Shown: in pieces, positions 35,937 to 44,329 of the stretch | How the letters are laid out: each line of letters opens with the position of its first letter | Numbering within the stretch: position 1 is the stretch's first letter | Assembly: GCA_016933045.1 (NCBI GenBank) | Contig: JAFGBR010000018.1 | Coordinates: 1-64,000 of the forward strand | DNA from: Marinilabiliaceae bacterium | Lineage (GTDB): Bacteria; Bacteroidota; Bacteroidia; Bacteroidales; Marinilabiliaceae | DNA length: 64,000 nucleotides | Direction of reading: 5' to 3' | Program-made: the position numbers and the translations under genes | Notes under the pieces: generated by a model | Seen by the model: the letters and a program-made list of their open reading frames with translations, nothing else | The model's database searches: none | Told to the model about the DNA's origin: nothing

Positions 35937-36423
35937 AAGGCAAATGTTAAAAAACATTAAAAAATAAAATATATTCAATTATTTTGACGAACGATAATTT
36001 TTTGTAGATGAATGGTTGTTTCGATAATTCCCTTATTACTCGTGAATTAGAACACTTTTAATTTGTTTTTTGCATATAAAATACATCATTATTATTGATT
36101 TTTCGCGCATTTTAGGATTTTTGTTATTCCATTAATAATTACATATTTGTAATTGAAGAAATCAATTCCCTCAATTTAATTTTTTTGACGAATTTTTTTT
36201 TTAATGTTATGGCCGACAACCACTGGAAAAGAGACTAATTTTTTAAAAAAATAATCTTCCACTTTTTTTTAAATCAGAACCTTTTTCAAATCACGCCGTA
36301 ACAATGAGAAAATTACACGAACGGTTAATTTTTTTTGACGAATGATCTTCCTTATTGATAAAAGAAAATGATTCGACAAACGAGAGAGAAAAATTGATTT
36401 CAAACGGTTTAATGAGGGTGAAA
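35937..36423. promoter_or_regulatory. 0.49-kb spacer with three TTTTGACGAA repeats
   Basis: This AT-rich stretch precedes the T9SS repeat-protein gene. The decamer TTTTGACGAA occurs three times on the plus strand, at 35982-35991, 36183-36192 and 36333-36342. The last copy is about 80 bases from the chosen ATG. A related CACGAACGGTTAA sits at 36317-36329. The copies may be regulator-binding sites or promoter elements. No ORF is seen. Confidence 0.5.
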
Positions 36424-37626
36424 ATGAAAAAAGGATTACAAATCAGACGGAATGTTTTAGCAACTATCGCTGCTATTACTCTTTCAATAATAGGTATTCA
36501 AGCGCAAAATCGTCAGGAAGTACTTTCTGACAATGTGCTTAAAAGTACCGAAACTGCTATTTTTACTAAAGATTCGACATTAACATACAAATACAATATG
36601 ACTTCATTAAAATATGAAGCATTATGGAAAAAGAATTATTTGTATGATGAGAATCATTTGCTTCAATCAATTGAGTATTCTATTTACGACGCAGGAAGCA
36701 AAAAATATATCGCAAAATGGAAAGAACAATATTCTTACAACGAATTAGATAAACTTACTGAATGTCTGTTTTCCGAAATATCTTCTGGCAATTGGGTGAA
36801 CTCGCAATTATTTACATACCAGTACAATGGCACTAAACTATTGAGTTGTTTAATTGAAAAATGGAATACTACAACTAAAAAATGGGATAACTGGCGATTA
36901 GACACCTATCAGTTTGATATTAATAACAGACAGAAAGAGTACCAAACTGAATATTGGGATGCTTCATCCAACAACTGGATTAAATCTGTTAAAACTACTC
37001 CGGCATACAATGGACTAGGGCTTATTCAGGAAGCGTTAGTTGAATCGTGGAGTAATGGTCAATGGCAAAATTTAAATTTTGAGAATTATAATTTTAACAC
37101 CCAGAACCTCAAAACTATTAAATTAATTAAATCGTGGAACGGTTCGGAATGGATAGATAATGATCGATTCACATTTGCTTATAACTCATCAAATGTCGTT
37201 TCTTCTGCAACAAAATATGTATATAATAAAGATGCTGCAAAATGGAGTTACGAAAAAAATACATTATACGACTACGACAGTGATTTAAACTTAAAACAAG
37301 AGGTTCGAAAAGATTTTAATAATCAAACTCAAACCTGGAATATTAGTACAAAAGAGGTTTCGTATTGGAAAAAAATGGCAATTTCTACCGAAATAAACTC
37401 ATCAAACGATAATACTCTTACTCTTTCGCCAAACCCGGCTAAAGATATTATTAATCTGAAAGGTATTAATTCTGATACTCCAATTGAAATTTATGATATG
37501 GCTGGGAAACTGGTTAAAACAATTAACAACTATGTAGTTGGTAAATCAATTAATGTTTCGTTATTACAAAGAGGAATCTATGTTTTAAAAGCAAATAATA
37601 AAGTAGTTCAATTTATTAAACAATAG
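36424..37626 (+). CDS. T9SS-secreted protein with tandem ~30-residue repeats
   Basis: A 400-residue protein started at the ATG at 36424, giving a signal peptide (VLATIAAITLSIIGIQAQ). A start at 36355 would add 23 hydrophilic residues before it. Residues ~50-320 consist of about eight repeats of 29-31 residues, each opening with Y-x-[YF]-[ND] and carrying one or two Trp (for example YQYNGTKLLSCLIEKWN and YNFNTQNLKTIKLIKSWN). They are reminiscent of YD/RHS-like beta-strands. The C-terminal ~70 residues form a T9SS type A sorting domain (LSPNPAKDIINL, IEIYDMAGKLVKT, LQRGIYVLKA). It should be exported and anchored to, or released from, the surface. Function unknown. Confidence 0.8.
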   Translation: MKKGLQIRRNVLATIAAITLSIIGIQAQNRQEVLSDNVLKSTETAIFTKDSTLTYKYNMTSLKYEALWKKNYLYDENHLLQSIEYSIYDAGSKKYIAKWKEQYSYNELDKLTECLFSEISSGNWVNSQLFTYQYNGTKLLSCLIEKWNTTTKKWDNWRLDTYQFDINNRQKEYQTEYWDASSNNWIKSVKTTPAYNGLGLIQEALVESWSNGQWQNLNFENYNFNTQNLKTIKLIKSWNGSEWIDNDRFTFAYNSSNVVSSATKYVYNKDAAKWSYEKNTLYDYDSDLNLKQEVRKDFNNQTQTWNISTKEVSYWKKMAISTEINSSNDNTLTLSPNPAKDIINLKGINSDTPIEIYDMAGKLVKTINNYVVGKSINVSLLQRGIYVLKANNKVVQFIKQ

Positions 37627-37673
37627 CTCATTCTCAATATATTTCTCCTTATTTTTTATCTCGAAAGCTGAAT

Positions 37674-37712
37674 AAAATTGGGTAACTAATAATATTAGTT
37701 ACCCAATTTTTA
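37674..37712. terminator. bidirectional terminator between the repeat protein and tyrS
   Basis: A perfect 17-bp stem (37674-37690 with 37694-37710) encloses a three-base loop. The arms end in AAAA/TTTT, so it can terminate in both directions. It serves the two convergent genes. Confidence 0.8.
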
Positions 37713-37795
37713 TGAGATTATATTTTTAATTAATTGACCTCGTAAATCATCTTCAAAAAATAATCAATAACTTATTATCGTAGGGTTATTATTAT

Positions 37796-39088
37796 TTATC
37801 CAACAATAAGAAGATAATAATTCTTTTTACCTTTTTGAATAAGAATATATTTGTTATTAAGCAGCATATCGGTTGAAATAATCTCATCGAACTGACTTAA
37901 TTTATTTTTATTAATACTAACACCTCCACTTTGAATCATCTTTCGGGCTTCACCTTTACTTGGGAATACTTCGGATTTTTCGGCCAGCAAATCTATAGCC
38001 TTAATACCTTCTTTTAATTCGGAAAATGATATGTTAAAAGTTGGAACTCCCTCAAAAACAGAAAGAAGCGTTTGCTCGTCCATTTTTTGTAATGTTTCTG
38101 TTGTTCCTTTTCCAAATAAAATTTGCGATGCTTCAATTGCAATTTCAAGAGCTTCCTCGCCATGAACCATAATAGTTATTGTTTCAGCTAACTTTTTTTG
38201 TATAGCTCTTAAATGTGGGGCTTCTCTTTGTTCTGTAACCAATATTTCAATTTCCGATTTTGAAAGCATTGTAAATATTTTAACATATTTTTCGGCATCT
38301 TCATCAGACGTATTTAACCAAAACTGATAAAAATGATAAGGTGAAGTCTTTTCAGGATCTAACCATATATTCCCTTTTTCTGTTTTACCAAATTTACCTC
38401 CATCGGCTTTTGTAATAAGCGGACATGTAAGTGCAAAAGCCTGCCCTCCATCCTTACGCCTTATTAACTCAGTGCCTGTTACAATATTTCCCCACTGATC
38501 CGATCCTCCCATTTGCAACCTGCAATTCTTGTTTTTATAAAGATGATAGAAATCATATCCTTGAACCAATTGGTATGTAAACTCGGTAAATGACATACCT
38601 TGTTTGGCATCTTCTCCCAAACGTTTTTTTACACTGTCTTTCGACATCATATAATTAACCGTAATATGCTTTCCTACATCGCGAATAAAACTTAAAAAGG
38701 TGAATTCTTTCATCCAATCGTAATTATTAACCAATTCAGCCTTATTTGGTTCATCTGATTCAAAATCGAGAAACTTAGATAGTTGCCTTTTTAAACAGTC
38801 CTGGTTATGTTGCAAAATATCTTCGTCCAAAAGATTCCTCTCCTGCGACTTACCCGATGGATCGCCAATCATACCTGTGGCACCACCAATAAGTGCAATT
38901 GGCTTATGTCCGGCAGCCTGAAAATGTTTAAGCATCATTACACTAACCAAATGCCCTATATGAAGTGAATCGGCAGTTGGATCAATACCAACATAAGCCG
39001 ATGTTAATTCTTTCGAAAGCTGCTCTTTTGTTCCTGGCATAATATCATGTATCATGCCACGCCATTGTAATTCTTTTACAAAATCCAT
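37796..39088 (-). CDS. tyrS: tyrosyl-tRNA synthetase
   Basis: A 430-residue class I synthetase. The HIGH-type motif is in [18 protein letters not shown] (about residues 34-51), then [17 protein letters not shown]. The [12 protein letters not shown] segment (about 222-233) is the KMSKS equivalent. A C-terminal S4 RNA-binding domain (about 360-430) contains [18 protein letters not shown]. Length and domains are normal. It has a possible TATATTTG promoter box at 39127-39134. It may also receive transcription from the GH3-dNK-cvpA group upstream. Confidence 0.97.
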   Translation of the reverse strand: MDFVKELQWRGMIHDIMPGTKEQLSKELTSAYVGIDPTADSLHIGHLVSVMMLKHFQAAGHKPIALIGGATGMIGDPSGKSQERNLLDEDILQHNQDCLKRQLSKFLDFESDEPNKAELVNNYDWMKEFTFLSFIRDVGKHITVNYMMSKDSVKKRLGEDAKQGMSFTEFTYQLVQGYDFYHLYKNKNCRLQMGGSDQWGNIVTGTELIRRKDGGQAFALTCPLITKADGGKFGKTEKGNIWLDPEKTSPYHFYQFWLNTSDEDAEKYVKIFTMLSKSEIEILVTEQREAPHLRAIQKKLAETITIMVHGEEALEIAIEASQILFGKGTTETLQKMDEQTLLSVFEGVPTFNISFSELKEGIKAIDLLAEKSEVFPSKGEARKMIQSGGVSINKNKLSQFDEIISTDMLLNNKYILIQKGKKNYYLLIVG

Positions 39089-39178
39089 TATTATTAACCT
39101 TAATATCTTATTCTTTTAAAAGGTTTCAAATATAATAAAATAGAGATAGAGAATAAATCGGTGTTTTTCAATTAAATA

Positions 39179-39700
39179 TTATATTTCAACCCCATTATTA
39201 TTTGGTAGTATTGAGCTTATCTCCTTTTCAAATTTCAGATATGGAAAAATAGTTGGTGCAAACTTAGTAATTGGAATATATAATTTTGATGATTCCTGTT
39301 GTTGAGAAGACATTATAGAATTACTCCACCTGAAATAATCAATAACAGAAAAAAGAATACTAACAATAAACGCATACTTAAACATACTAAAAACGGCTCC
39401 TAAAATACGGTTCAAAGTATTTAAAGCAGCCAACTTAACCATTTCATTTATTAGCTTAGCAAGCAAATGTATTCCTAATACAATTCCAATGAATGTTATA
39501 AGAAAAGCAACAGCACCCAAATATTTCCAATCCCACCACTGCCTTATAAACGTTTCTGCCCATGAGCTTAATAAAATGGCTCCTAAAACGCCTAATATTA
39601 ATGCAATCAAGGATGCCAGCTCCAATATTAATCCATTTTTAAAACCTTTAATTATGGCTATTATTAATATTATACCAACAACAATATCGAAATAATTCAT
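39179..39700 (-). CDS. CvpA family membrane protein
   Basis: A 173-residue protein with four membrane helices. It starts YFDIVVGIILIIAIIKGFKNGLILEL, the typical CvpA opening, and has a WKYLGAVAFLITFIGIVLGIHLL segment. In E. coli CvpA is needed for colicin V production and bile tolerance; its wider role is unclear. It follows the deoxynucleoside kinase gene by six bases and is probably in one operon with it. Confidence 0.88.
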   Translation of the reverse strand: MNYFDIVVGIILIIAIIKGFKNGLILELASLIALILGVLGAILLSSWAETFIRQWWDWKYLGAVAFLITFIGIVLGIHLLAKLINEMVKLAALNTLNRILGAVFSMFKYAFIVSILFSVIDYFRWSNSIMSSQQQESSKLYIPITKFAPTIFPYLKFEKEISSILPNNNGVEI

Positions 39701-39706
39701 AATTGC

Positions 39707-40321
39707 TTAAAATAATCCGTTTATTTGTGCATCAACTTTATCAATAATAATACTCAAATCCGATTTATTTTTCATAAAATCAAGGTTATCAGCATCAATA
39801 ATCAACAATTTACCCTTATCGTACGAATCAATCCAATCGTTGTATCTGTCATTCAAATTTTTCAGGTAATCGAGCCTTATGTTATTCTCATACTCACGCC
39901 CCCTAAATTGTATTTGCCTTACCAGTGTTGGCACAGAAGCCTTAAGGTAAATCAAAAGATCAGGTGCCTTAACCAATTGGCTCATCAATTCGAATAGCGA
40001 TACGTAATTATCAAAATCTCTACGATTCATAAGTCCCATATCGAAAAGGTTGGGAGCAAAAATATAAGCATCTTCATAAATGGTCCTATCCTGAATTACT
40101 GTCATACCCGATTGATGTATTTTTAGTACCGATGAGAAGCGACTATTTAAAAAATAAACCTGAAGGTTAAATGCCCATCTTTTCATGTCTTCGTAAAAAT
40201 CGACCAGATAAGGATTTTCATCAACATCTTCGAAATGAGGATCCCACCCATAATGGAATGAGAGCATTTGGGTTAATGTTGTTTTCCCTGCACCAATATT
40301 TCCGGCAATGGCAATATGCAT
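39707..40321 (-). CDS. deoxynucleoside kinase
   Basis: A 204-residue dNK-family kinase that phosphorylates deoxyribonucleosides for salvage. The P-loop is IAGNIGAGKTTLTQML (residues 4-19). VIQDRTIYEDAYIFA (about 75-89) is the DRS-type substrate motif, and RGREYENNI forms the LID arginine region. An Asp-rich C-terminus follows. Specificity (dA/dG or dC) cannot be told from the sequence. It lies between a GH3 family gene and cvpA in a tight operon. Confidence 0.92.
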   Translation of the reverse strand: MHIAIAGNIGAGKTTLTQMLSFHYGWDPHFEDVDENPYLVDFYEDMKRWAFNLQVYFLNSRFSSVLKIHQSGMTVIQDRTIYEDAYIFAPNLFDMGLMNRRDFDNYVSLFELMSQLVKAPDLLIYLKASVPTLVRQIQFRGREYENNIRLDYLKNLNDRYNDWIDSYDKGKLLIIDADNLDFMKNKSDLSIIIDKVDAQINGLF

Positions 40322-40339
40322 ATTGATATATTTAAACTG

Positions 40340-41854
40340 TTAACTATTCATATTTAGCAATTCATCAATAAACTCCCTGTTATTTGACAATTTAGGAACT
40401 TTATTTTGACCTCCAAGTTTCTTTTTCTGTTTCATCCAATCGAAAAATAAATTTTCGCGTGCAATAACCAAATGTGGTAACTCCAAAGTCAAATCTTTAT
40501 ACCGTTTAGCTTCGTAATCGCTGTTTAAATCTTTCAATGCCTGATCCAACTCATTAACAAACTTAACTGTGTCAACAGGTTTTTTCTCAAACTCAATTAT
40601 CCATTGATGAGCACCTTTACTTTCGGCACTCATATATAAAGGAGCAGCTGTAAACTCTTTAATTTGTGAATTGGTTTTTTCGCAAGCTATCTTCAATGCT
40701 TGAACAGCATTTTCAACTACTACCTCTTCTCCAAAAGCATTAATAAAATGCTTAGTTCGACCTGATATAATAATACGAAAAGGATTCTTTGAAACAAAAC
40801 GAATAGTATCACCAATCATGTAACGCCACAACCCTCCATTTGTTGTAATAACAAGTGCATAATCAATATTAAGTTCGATCTGGTCGAGGGTTAAAAGTAT
40901 AGGGTGTGATTTACCAACCTGATTCAAAGGCATAAATTCATAAAAAATACCATAATCAAGCATCAACAACATTCCTTTTGTTGATGGATCATCCTGTATT
41001 GCAAAAAAACCTTCGGAGGCATTATAAGTCTCCATATAATGCATATCATTACGAGGTATTAACGATTCGTATTGTTCACGATAAGGTTCAAACTTAATAC
41101 CACCATGAATGAATAATTCGAGATTTGGCCATATCTCAAGCAAATCTTTTTTTCCGGTTTTATTTAAAATATGTTTAATTAAAACCATAAACCACGATGG
41201 CACACCAGCAAGAGAAGTTACATCCTGAGGAATTGTTGCTTCAGTTATTTTTTCGAGTTTGGCTTCCCATTCGTCCATTAACGCAATATTTTGACTGGGA
41301 GTTCTCATAAAATGCGTCCAAAAAGGCATATTTTCAATTAATATTGCCGACAAATCACCATAATAACTATCGTTACTAAAATTGTTTATTTGATGACTCC
41401 CTCCAAGAGTTAAACATTTACCCGAAAAAAGATTATTGGTCGGATAATTGTTATTATAGATAGCCAAAACGTCTTTCCCCCCCCTAAAATGACAATCTTC
41501 AAGAGATTCTTTAGTAACCGGAATAAACTTACTTTTAGCCGATGTGGTTCCCGACGATTTTGCAAACCATTTTATTTCACCGGGCCAAAGTAAATTTTTT
41601 TCTCCTTGACGTAATCGCCTAATAAAGGGAGAAACACCTTCGTAGTCGCACACAGGAATACGCTCCTGAAAGGTTTCAATAGAAAATATCGATTGATAAT
41701 CAAACATTCGTCCAACCTCGGTGTCAGCAGCTTTTTTTAATAAAGAGAACAAAATTCCTTTCTGAACTTCAATAGGATTACTTTTAAAAAAATCAATTTG
41801 AGATATTCGTCGAAAATTTATTAACGATATAAAAGAGTTTAAAATGTTTGGCAT
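40340..41854 (-). CDS. GH3 family (acyl-adenylate/firefly luciferase superfamily) protein
   Basis: A 504-residue protein of the GH3 family, named after auxin-conjugating plant enzymes that form acyl-adenylates and transfer the acyl to amino acids. Visible motifs are FAKSSGTTSAKSKFIPVT (ATP-binding, about residues 106-123), METYNASEGFFA (about 275-286), and LVITTNGGLWRYMIGDTI (about 331-348). The C-terminal KKLGGQNKVPKL matches the usual end of bacterial members. Bacterial substrates are unknown. The gene is common in Bacteroidota and here begins the GH3-dNK-cvpA operon. Confidence 0.9.
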   Translation of the reverse strand: MPNILNSFISLINFRRISQIDFFKSNPIEVQKGILFSLLKKAADTEVGRMFDYQSIFSIETFQERIPVCDYEGVSPFIRRLRQGEKNLLWPGEIKWFAKSSGTTSAKSKFIPVTKESLEDCHFRGGKDVLAIYNNNYPTNNLFSGKCLTLGGSHQINNFSNDSYYGDLSAILIENMPFWTHFMRTPSQNIALMDEWEAKLEKITEATIPQDVTSLAGVPSWFMVLIKHILNKTGKKDLLEIWPNLELFIHGGIKFEPYREQYESLIPRNDMHYMETYNASEGFFAIQDDPSTKGMLLMLDYGIFYEFMPLNQVGKSHPILLTLDQIELNIDYALVITTNGGLWRYMIGDTIRFVSKNPFRIIISGRTKHFINAFGEEVVVENAVQALKIACEKTNSQIKEFTAAPLYMSAESKGAHQWIIEFEKKPVDTVKFVNELDQALKDLNSDYEAKRYKDLTLELPHLVIARENLFFDWMKQKKKLGGQNKVPKLSNNREFIDELLNMNS

Positions 41855-41942
41855 ATTGATAAGTCTGTTTGTGTTTAAAGATAAATAAAAAATGATATTT
41901 TGGTCAAAATTTTAAACTTTGCCTACACCAAATATTTTTTTA

Positions 41943-42398
41943 ATGATAGTTTTAGATGCAGGTTATTGAGGGTTATTTTTTGCTTGTTTTTTAGCTGCTA
42001 CAATCATTCCTTTTAGTTCTGAGGCCATTTTATCGTCTGTAATCATTGCAGGGTATAATCCTGTTGCTGCATTAACAATTGCCACTTTAGGCAACTGGCT
42101 GGGAGGAATTTCGGGGTATTACATTGGCTACCTCGGAAAAATGGAATGGATTAATAAATACCTCCGAATTTCACCTGAAAAAATATTAAAAACAAAAAAA
42201 TTTGTAAAAGGTAAAGAGTTATGGGTTTCTTCGCTTTGCTGGCTTCCGTTCATTGGCGATGTAATTGCCGTTGTATTAGGGTTATTAAGAACTAACTTTA
42301 TAAAAACATCAATTGGAATGTTAATTGGAAAAGGTTTACGTTACATGGTTTGGGCAATAATTACTTTCGAAATAAAGGCAATTATATTTTCTTCCTGA
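41943..42398 (+). pseudogene. YqaA-family membrane protein gene interrupted by an in-frame TGA
   Basis: Reading in one frame from the ATG at 41943, codons 1-8 are followed by TGA at 41967-41969. The frame then continues open to 42398: GLFFACFLAATIIPFSSEAIL, then NWLGGISGYYIGYLGK, then FVKGKELWVSSLCWLPFIGDV. These are hallmark segments of YqaA/DedA-like (SNARE-associated, VTT) proteins, about 150 residues long. Ordinary family members have Leu where the TGA stands (G-Y-L-G-L-F). A TTA to TGA change would explain it. The first ATG after the stop (42141) would lose the conserved first half. Nonsense mutation, readthrough or sequence error are all possible. It converges on the MFS gene with a 17-base overlap. 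Confidence 0.8.
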
Positions 42399-43638
42399 TT
42401 TTATGACCGCGAAACGCAAAAAAGAGAATAAACAAATAAGATGGAACCAAAATCCAGTATGCATGTTGATAATCAATTAGCTTTATTTGGTTATCTATAC
42501 TTACAAAATCAACCACTAAACCAAAAATAAAAGGTAAAACAGCACCTCCAACAATACCCATTACCAACAACGAAGCCCCTTTTTTAGTACGATCACCCAA
42601 TCCATCTATAGCTAACGGCCAAATAGCAGGCCACATGAGTGAATTAGCAAATCCCAACCCTAAAAAACTATAAATAGCCAAATACCCCGGAAGCAAACAT
42701 AAAAATGTAGTAAAAAACAACCCTAAAAACGAAAATATTATTAATGCTCGTGTTTGCGACAACCATTTAGGAATCATAACAACACCAAACAAATAACCGG
42801 CTACTAACCCAATAGGAAAATATTTTGCAAACGAGGTATAATCATCCATATCAGGAAAAGCCATCCGAGCAAAGTCAATAACAGATGCCATTGGAAGTGT
42901 TTCAGCACCAACATATAAAAACAACGCAATAACACCTAAAATTAAATGTGGATAATTCCATATTGAACTATTACTTGTATTTTTTGCAACTGATCGATTA
43001 ACATTCTCCCTTTCGAGCCTTGAAATATCGGGCAGTGGTGCAAAATAAATAAAAATACCCAACAAGCACAAAACACCCGTTACCAAATAAAAAGGAGTTA
43101 CAATATCGGATAGATGAACATTATTCATATCAAGAAAAAACCCCAAAAAAATTGGACCAAGCCACCAGGCTAACTTGTTCATTATTCCCATTAACGAAAT
43201 ACGCATTGCTGCACTTTCTTTTGGGCCAATAATGGTAATGTAAGGGTTAATTGCAGTTTGAAGTAGAGTATTCCCAATACCTCCAATAAACAATGCTGCC
43301 AAAAACAGTGTAAAACTCTCTTGCTGTGCCGATGGTATAAATAGGTACATACCTAACGCCATAATAAAAAATGCCTGTATCATTGCATTTTTATAACCAA
43401 CTTTTTTAGTAATAATACCCGAAGGAACTCCAAAAATCACAAAAGCCGAAAATATTGCAGCAGTAACAAGGTACGATTCGGCAATTGATAAGCTAAAAGC
43501 ATCTTGTAAAAAAGGAATAAGCACTCCACTAATACCAACACCAAACCCTGTTACAAAAAACATTATGCCTAAAAAAAACATAGGAAGTACCATGCCTTTT
43601 AGGTTTATTGTACTTCCGGTATTATTATATTTATTCAC
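42382..43638 (-). CDS. sugar MFS transporter (FHS/FucP family)
   Basis: A 418-residue major facilitator with twelve helices. The pattern GISGVLIPFLQDAFSLS after TM1 and TAINPYITIIGPKESAAMRISLMGIMNKL (two adjoining segments, about 131-160) marks the fucose/glucose-galactose:proton symporter (FHS) family. Substrate is probably a hexose or deoxyhexose. No sugar kinase or isomerase is adjacent. Its 3' end overlaps the interrupted YqaA gene by 17 bases. Confidence 0.85.
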   Translation of the reverse strand: MNKYNNTGSTINLKGMVLPMFFLGIMFFVTGFGVGISGVLIPFLQDAFSLSIAESYLVTAAIFSAFVIFGVPSGIITKKVGYKNAMIQAFFIMALGMYLFIPSAQQESFTLFLAALFIGGIGNTLLQTAINPYITIIGPKESAAMRISLMGIMNKLAWWLGPIFLGFFLDMNNVHLSDIVTPFYLVTGVLCLLGIFIYFAPLPDISRLERENVNRSVAKNTSNSSIWNYPHLILGVIALFLYVGAETLPMASVIDFARMAFPDMDDYTSFAKYFPIGLVAGYLFGVVMIPKWLSQTRALIIFSFLGLFFTTFLCLLPGYLAIYSFLGLGFANSLMWPAIWPLAIDGLGDRTKKGASLLVMGIVGGAVLPFIFGLVVDFVSIDNQIKLIDYQHAYWILVPSYLFILFFAFRGHKIRKKI

Positions 43639-43781
43639 GAGTAATTTTTTTATGCATCTAATTTATATAAAAAAAGACATTCTAGACTAAATAAATAACT
43701 GCCAAAAAGGTTTATATAAAAAAATGCAGGATTTTAAAAAAAATGACAACTAAAATGTAATAACCCTAAAACTTAAATTAA

Positions 43782-44183
43782 ATGAACTTTAAAAAAATTA
43801 TTTTAGGACTTGCTCTTGCATCATTTCTACTAACCAATTGTTATTCACAGCCTGGTCGGGAACGCATTGATCCCGCTGAAAGAGCTAAAAGACAAACCGA
43901 AGAACTAACAAAGGAATTATCGTTAAATACAGATCAATCAAAAAAAGTTGGAGAAATTTTACTTGAAAGTGCCAATAAAATGAAAAAAGTATTCGAATCA
44001 AATACTGAAGACAGAGATGCCCGAAGAGAAGCAATGTTAAAAATTAGAACTGAAGAAAAAGAAAAACTCAACAAAGTTTTAACAAAAGAGCAACAGACAA
44101 AATATATCGAATACCTAAAAAAACGAGAGGAAGAACGCAAAAACAGAAGAAGACCTGATGGAGATCGACCTCAAAGACAATAA
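43782..44183 (+). CDS. Spy/CpxP-like or DUF4890-like small periplasmic protein
   Basis: A 133-residue protein with a signal segment ending in LLTNC (possible lipobox, Cys20). A highly charged, Arg/Lys/Glu-rich helical region follows, with AKRQTEELTKELSLNTDQSKKVGEIL and LNKVLTKEQQTKYIEYLKKREEER as separate helices. The 'LsLtdeQ..kv' pattern is typical of Spy/CpxP-like LTXXQ chaperones and DUF4890 proteins. The C-terminus is a basic RRRPDGDRPQRQ tail. It probably acts in the periplasm as a helical chaperone or sensor. A terminator follows; it is monocistronic. Confidence 0.72.
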   Translation: MNFKKIILGLALASFLLTNCYSQPGRERIDPAERAKRQTEELTKELSLNTDQSKKVGEILLESANKMKKVFESNTEDRDARREAMLKIRTEEKEKLNKVLTKEQQTKYIEYLKKREEERKNRRRPDGDRPQRQ

Positions 44184-44221
44184 AAAATTGTTTCTTTTTT
44201 TATAATAAATTGGTTAGTTAA

Positions 44222-44254
44222 AGCCGAGTTGCAAATATACAACTCGGTTTTTTA
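44222..44254 (+). terminator. terminator of the Spy/CpxP-like gene
   Basis: CCGAGTTG (44224-44231) pairs with CAACTCGG (44240-44247) around an eight-base loop, followed by a run of T. Confidence 0.85.
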
Positions 44255-44329
44255 TTAGATGATAATTAAGATATGCGATAATTTTTAATATTTTTATCAA
44301 CTCGTTGACTGATTAAATATATTATATCT

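Noticed and set aside
41943-42398. TGA recoded as a sense codon or selenocysteine
   Set aside because: No other gene in the window contains an internal TGA, there is no SECIS-like hairpin context noted, and the family has Leu at this site. A point mutation or sequence error is simpler.
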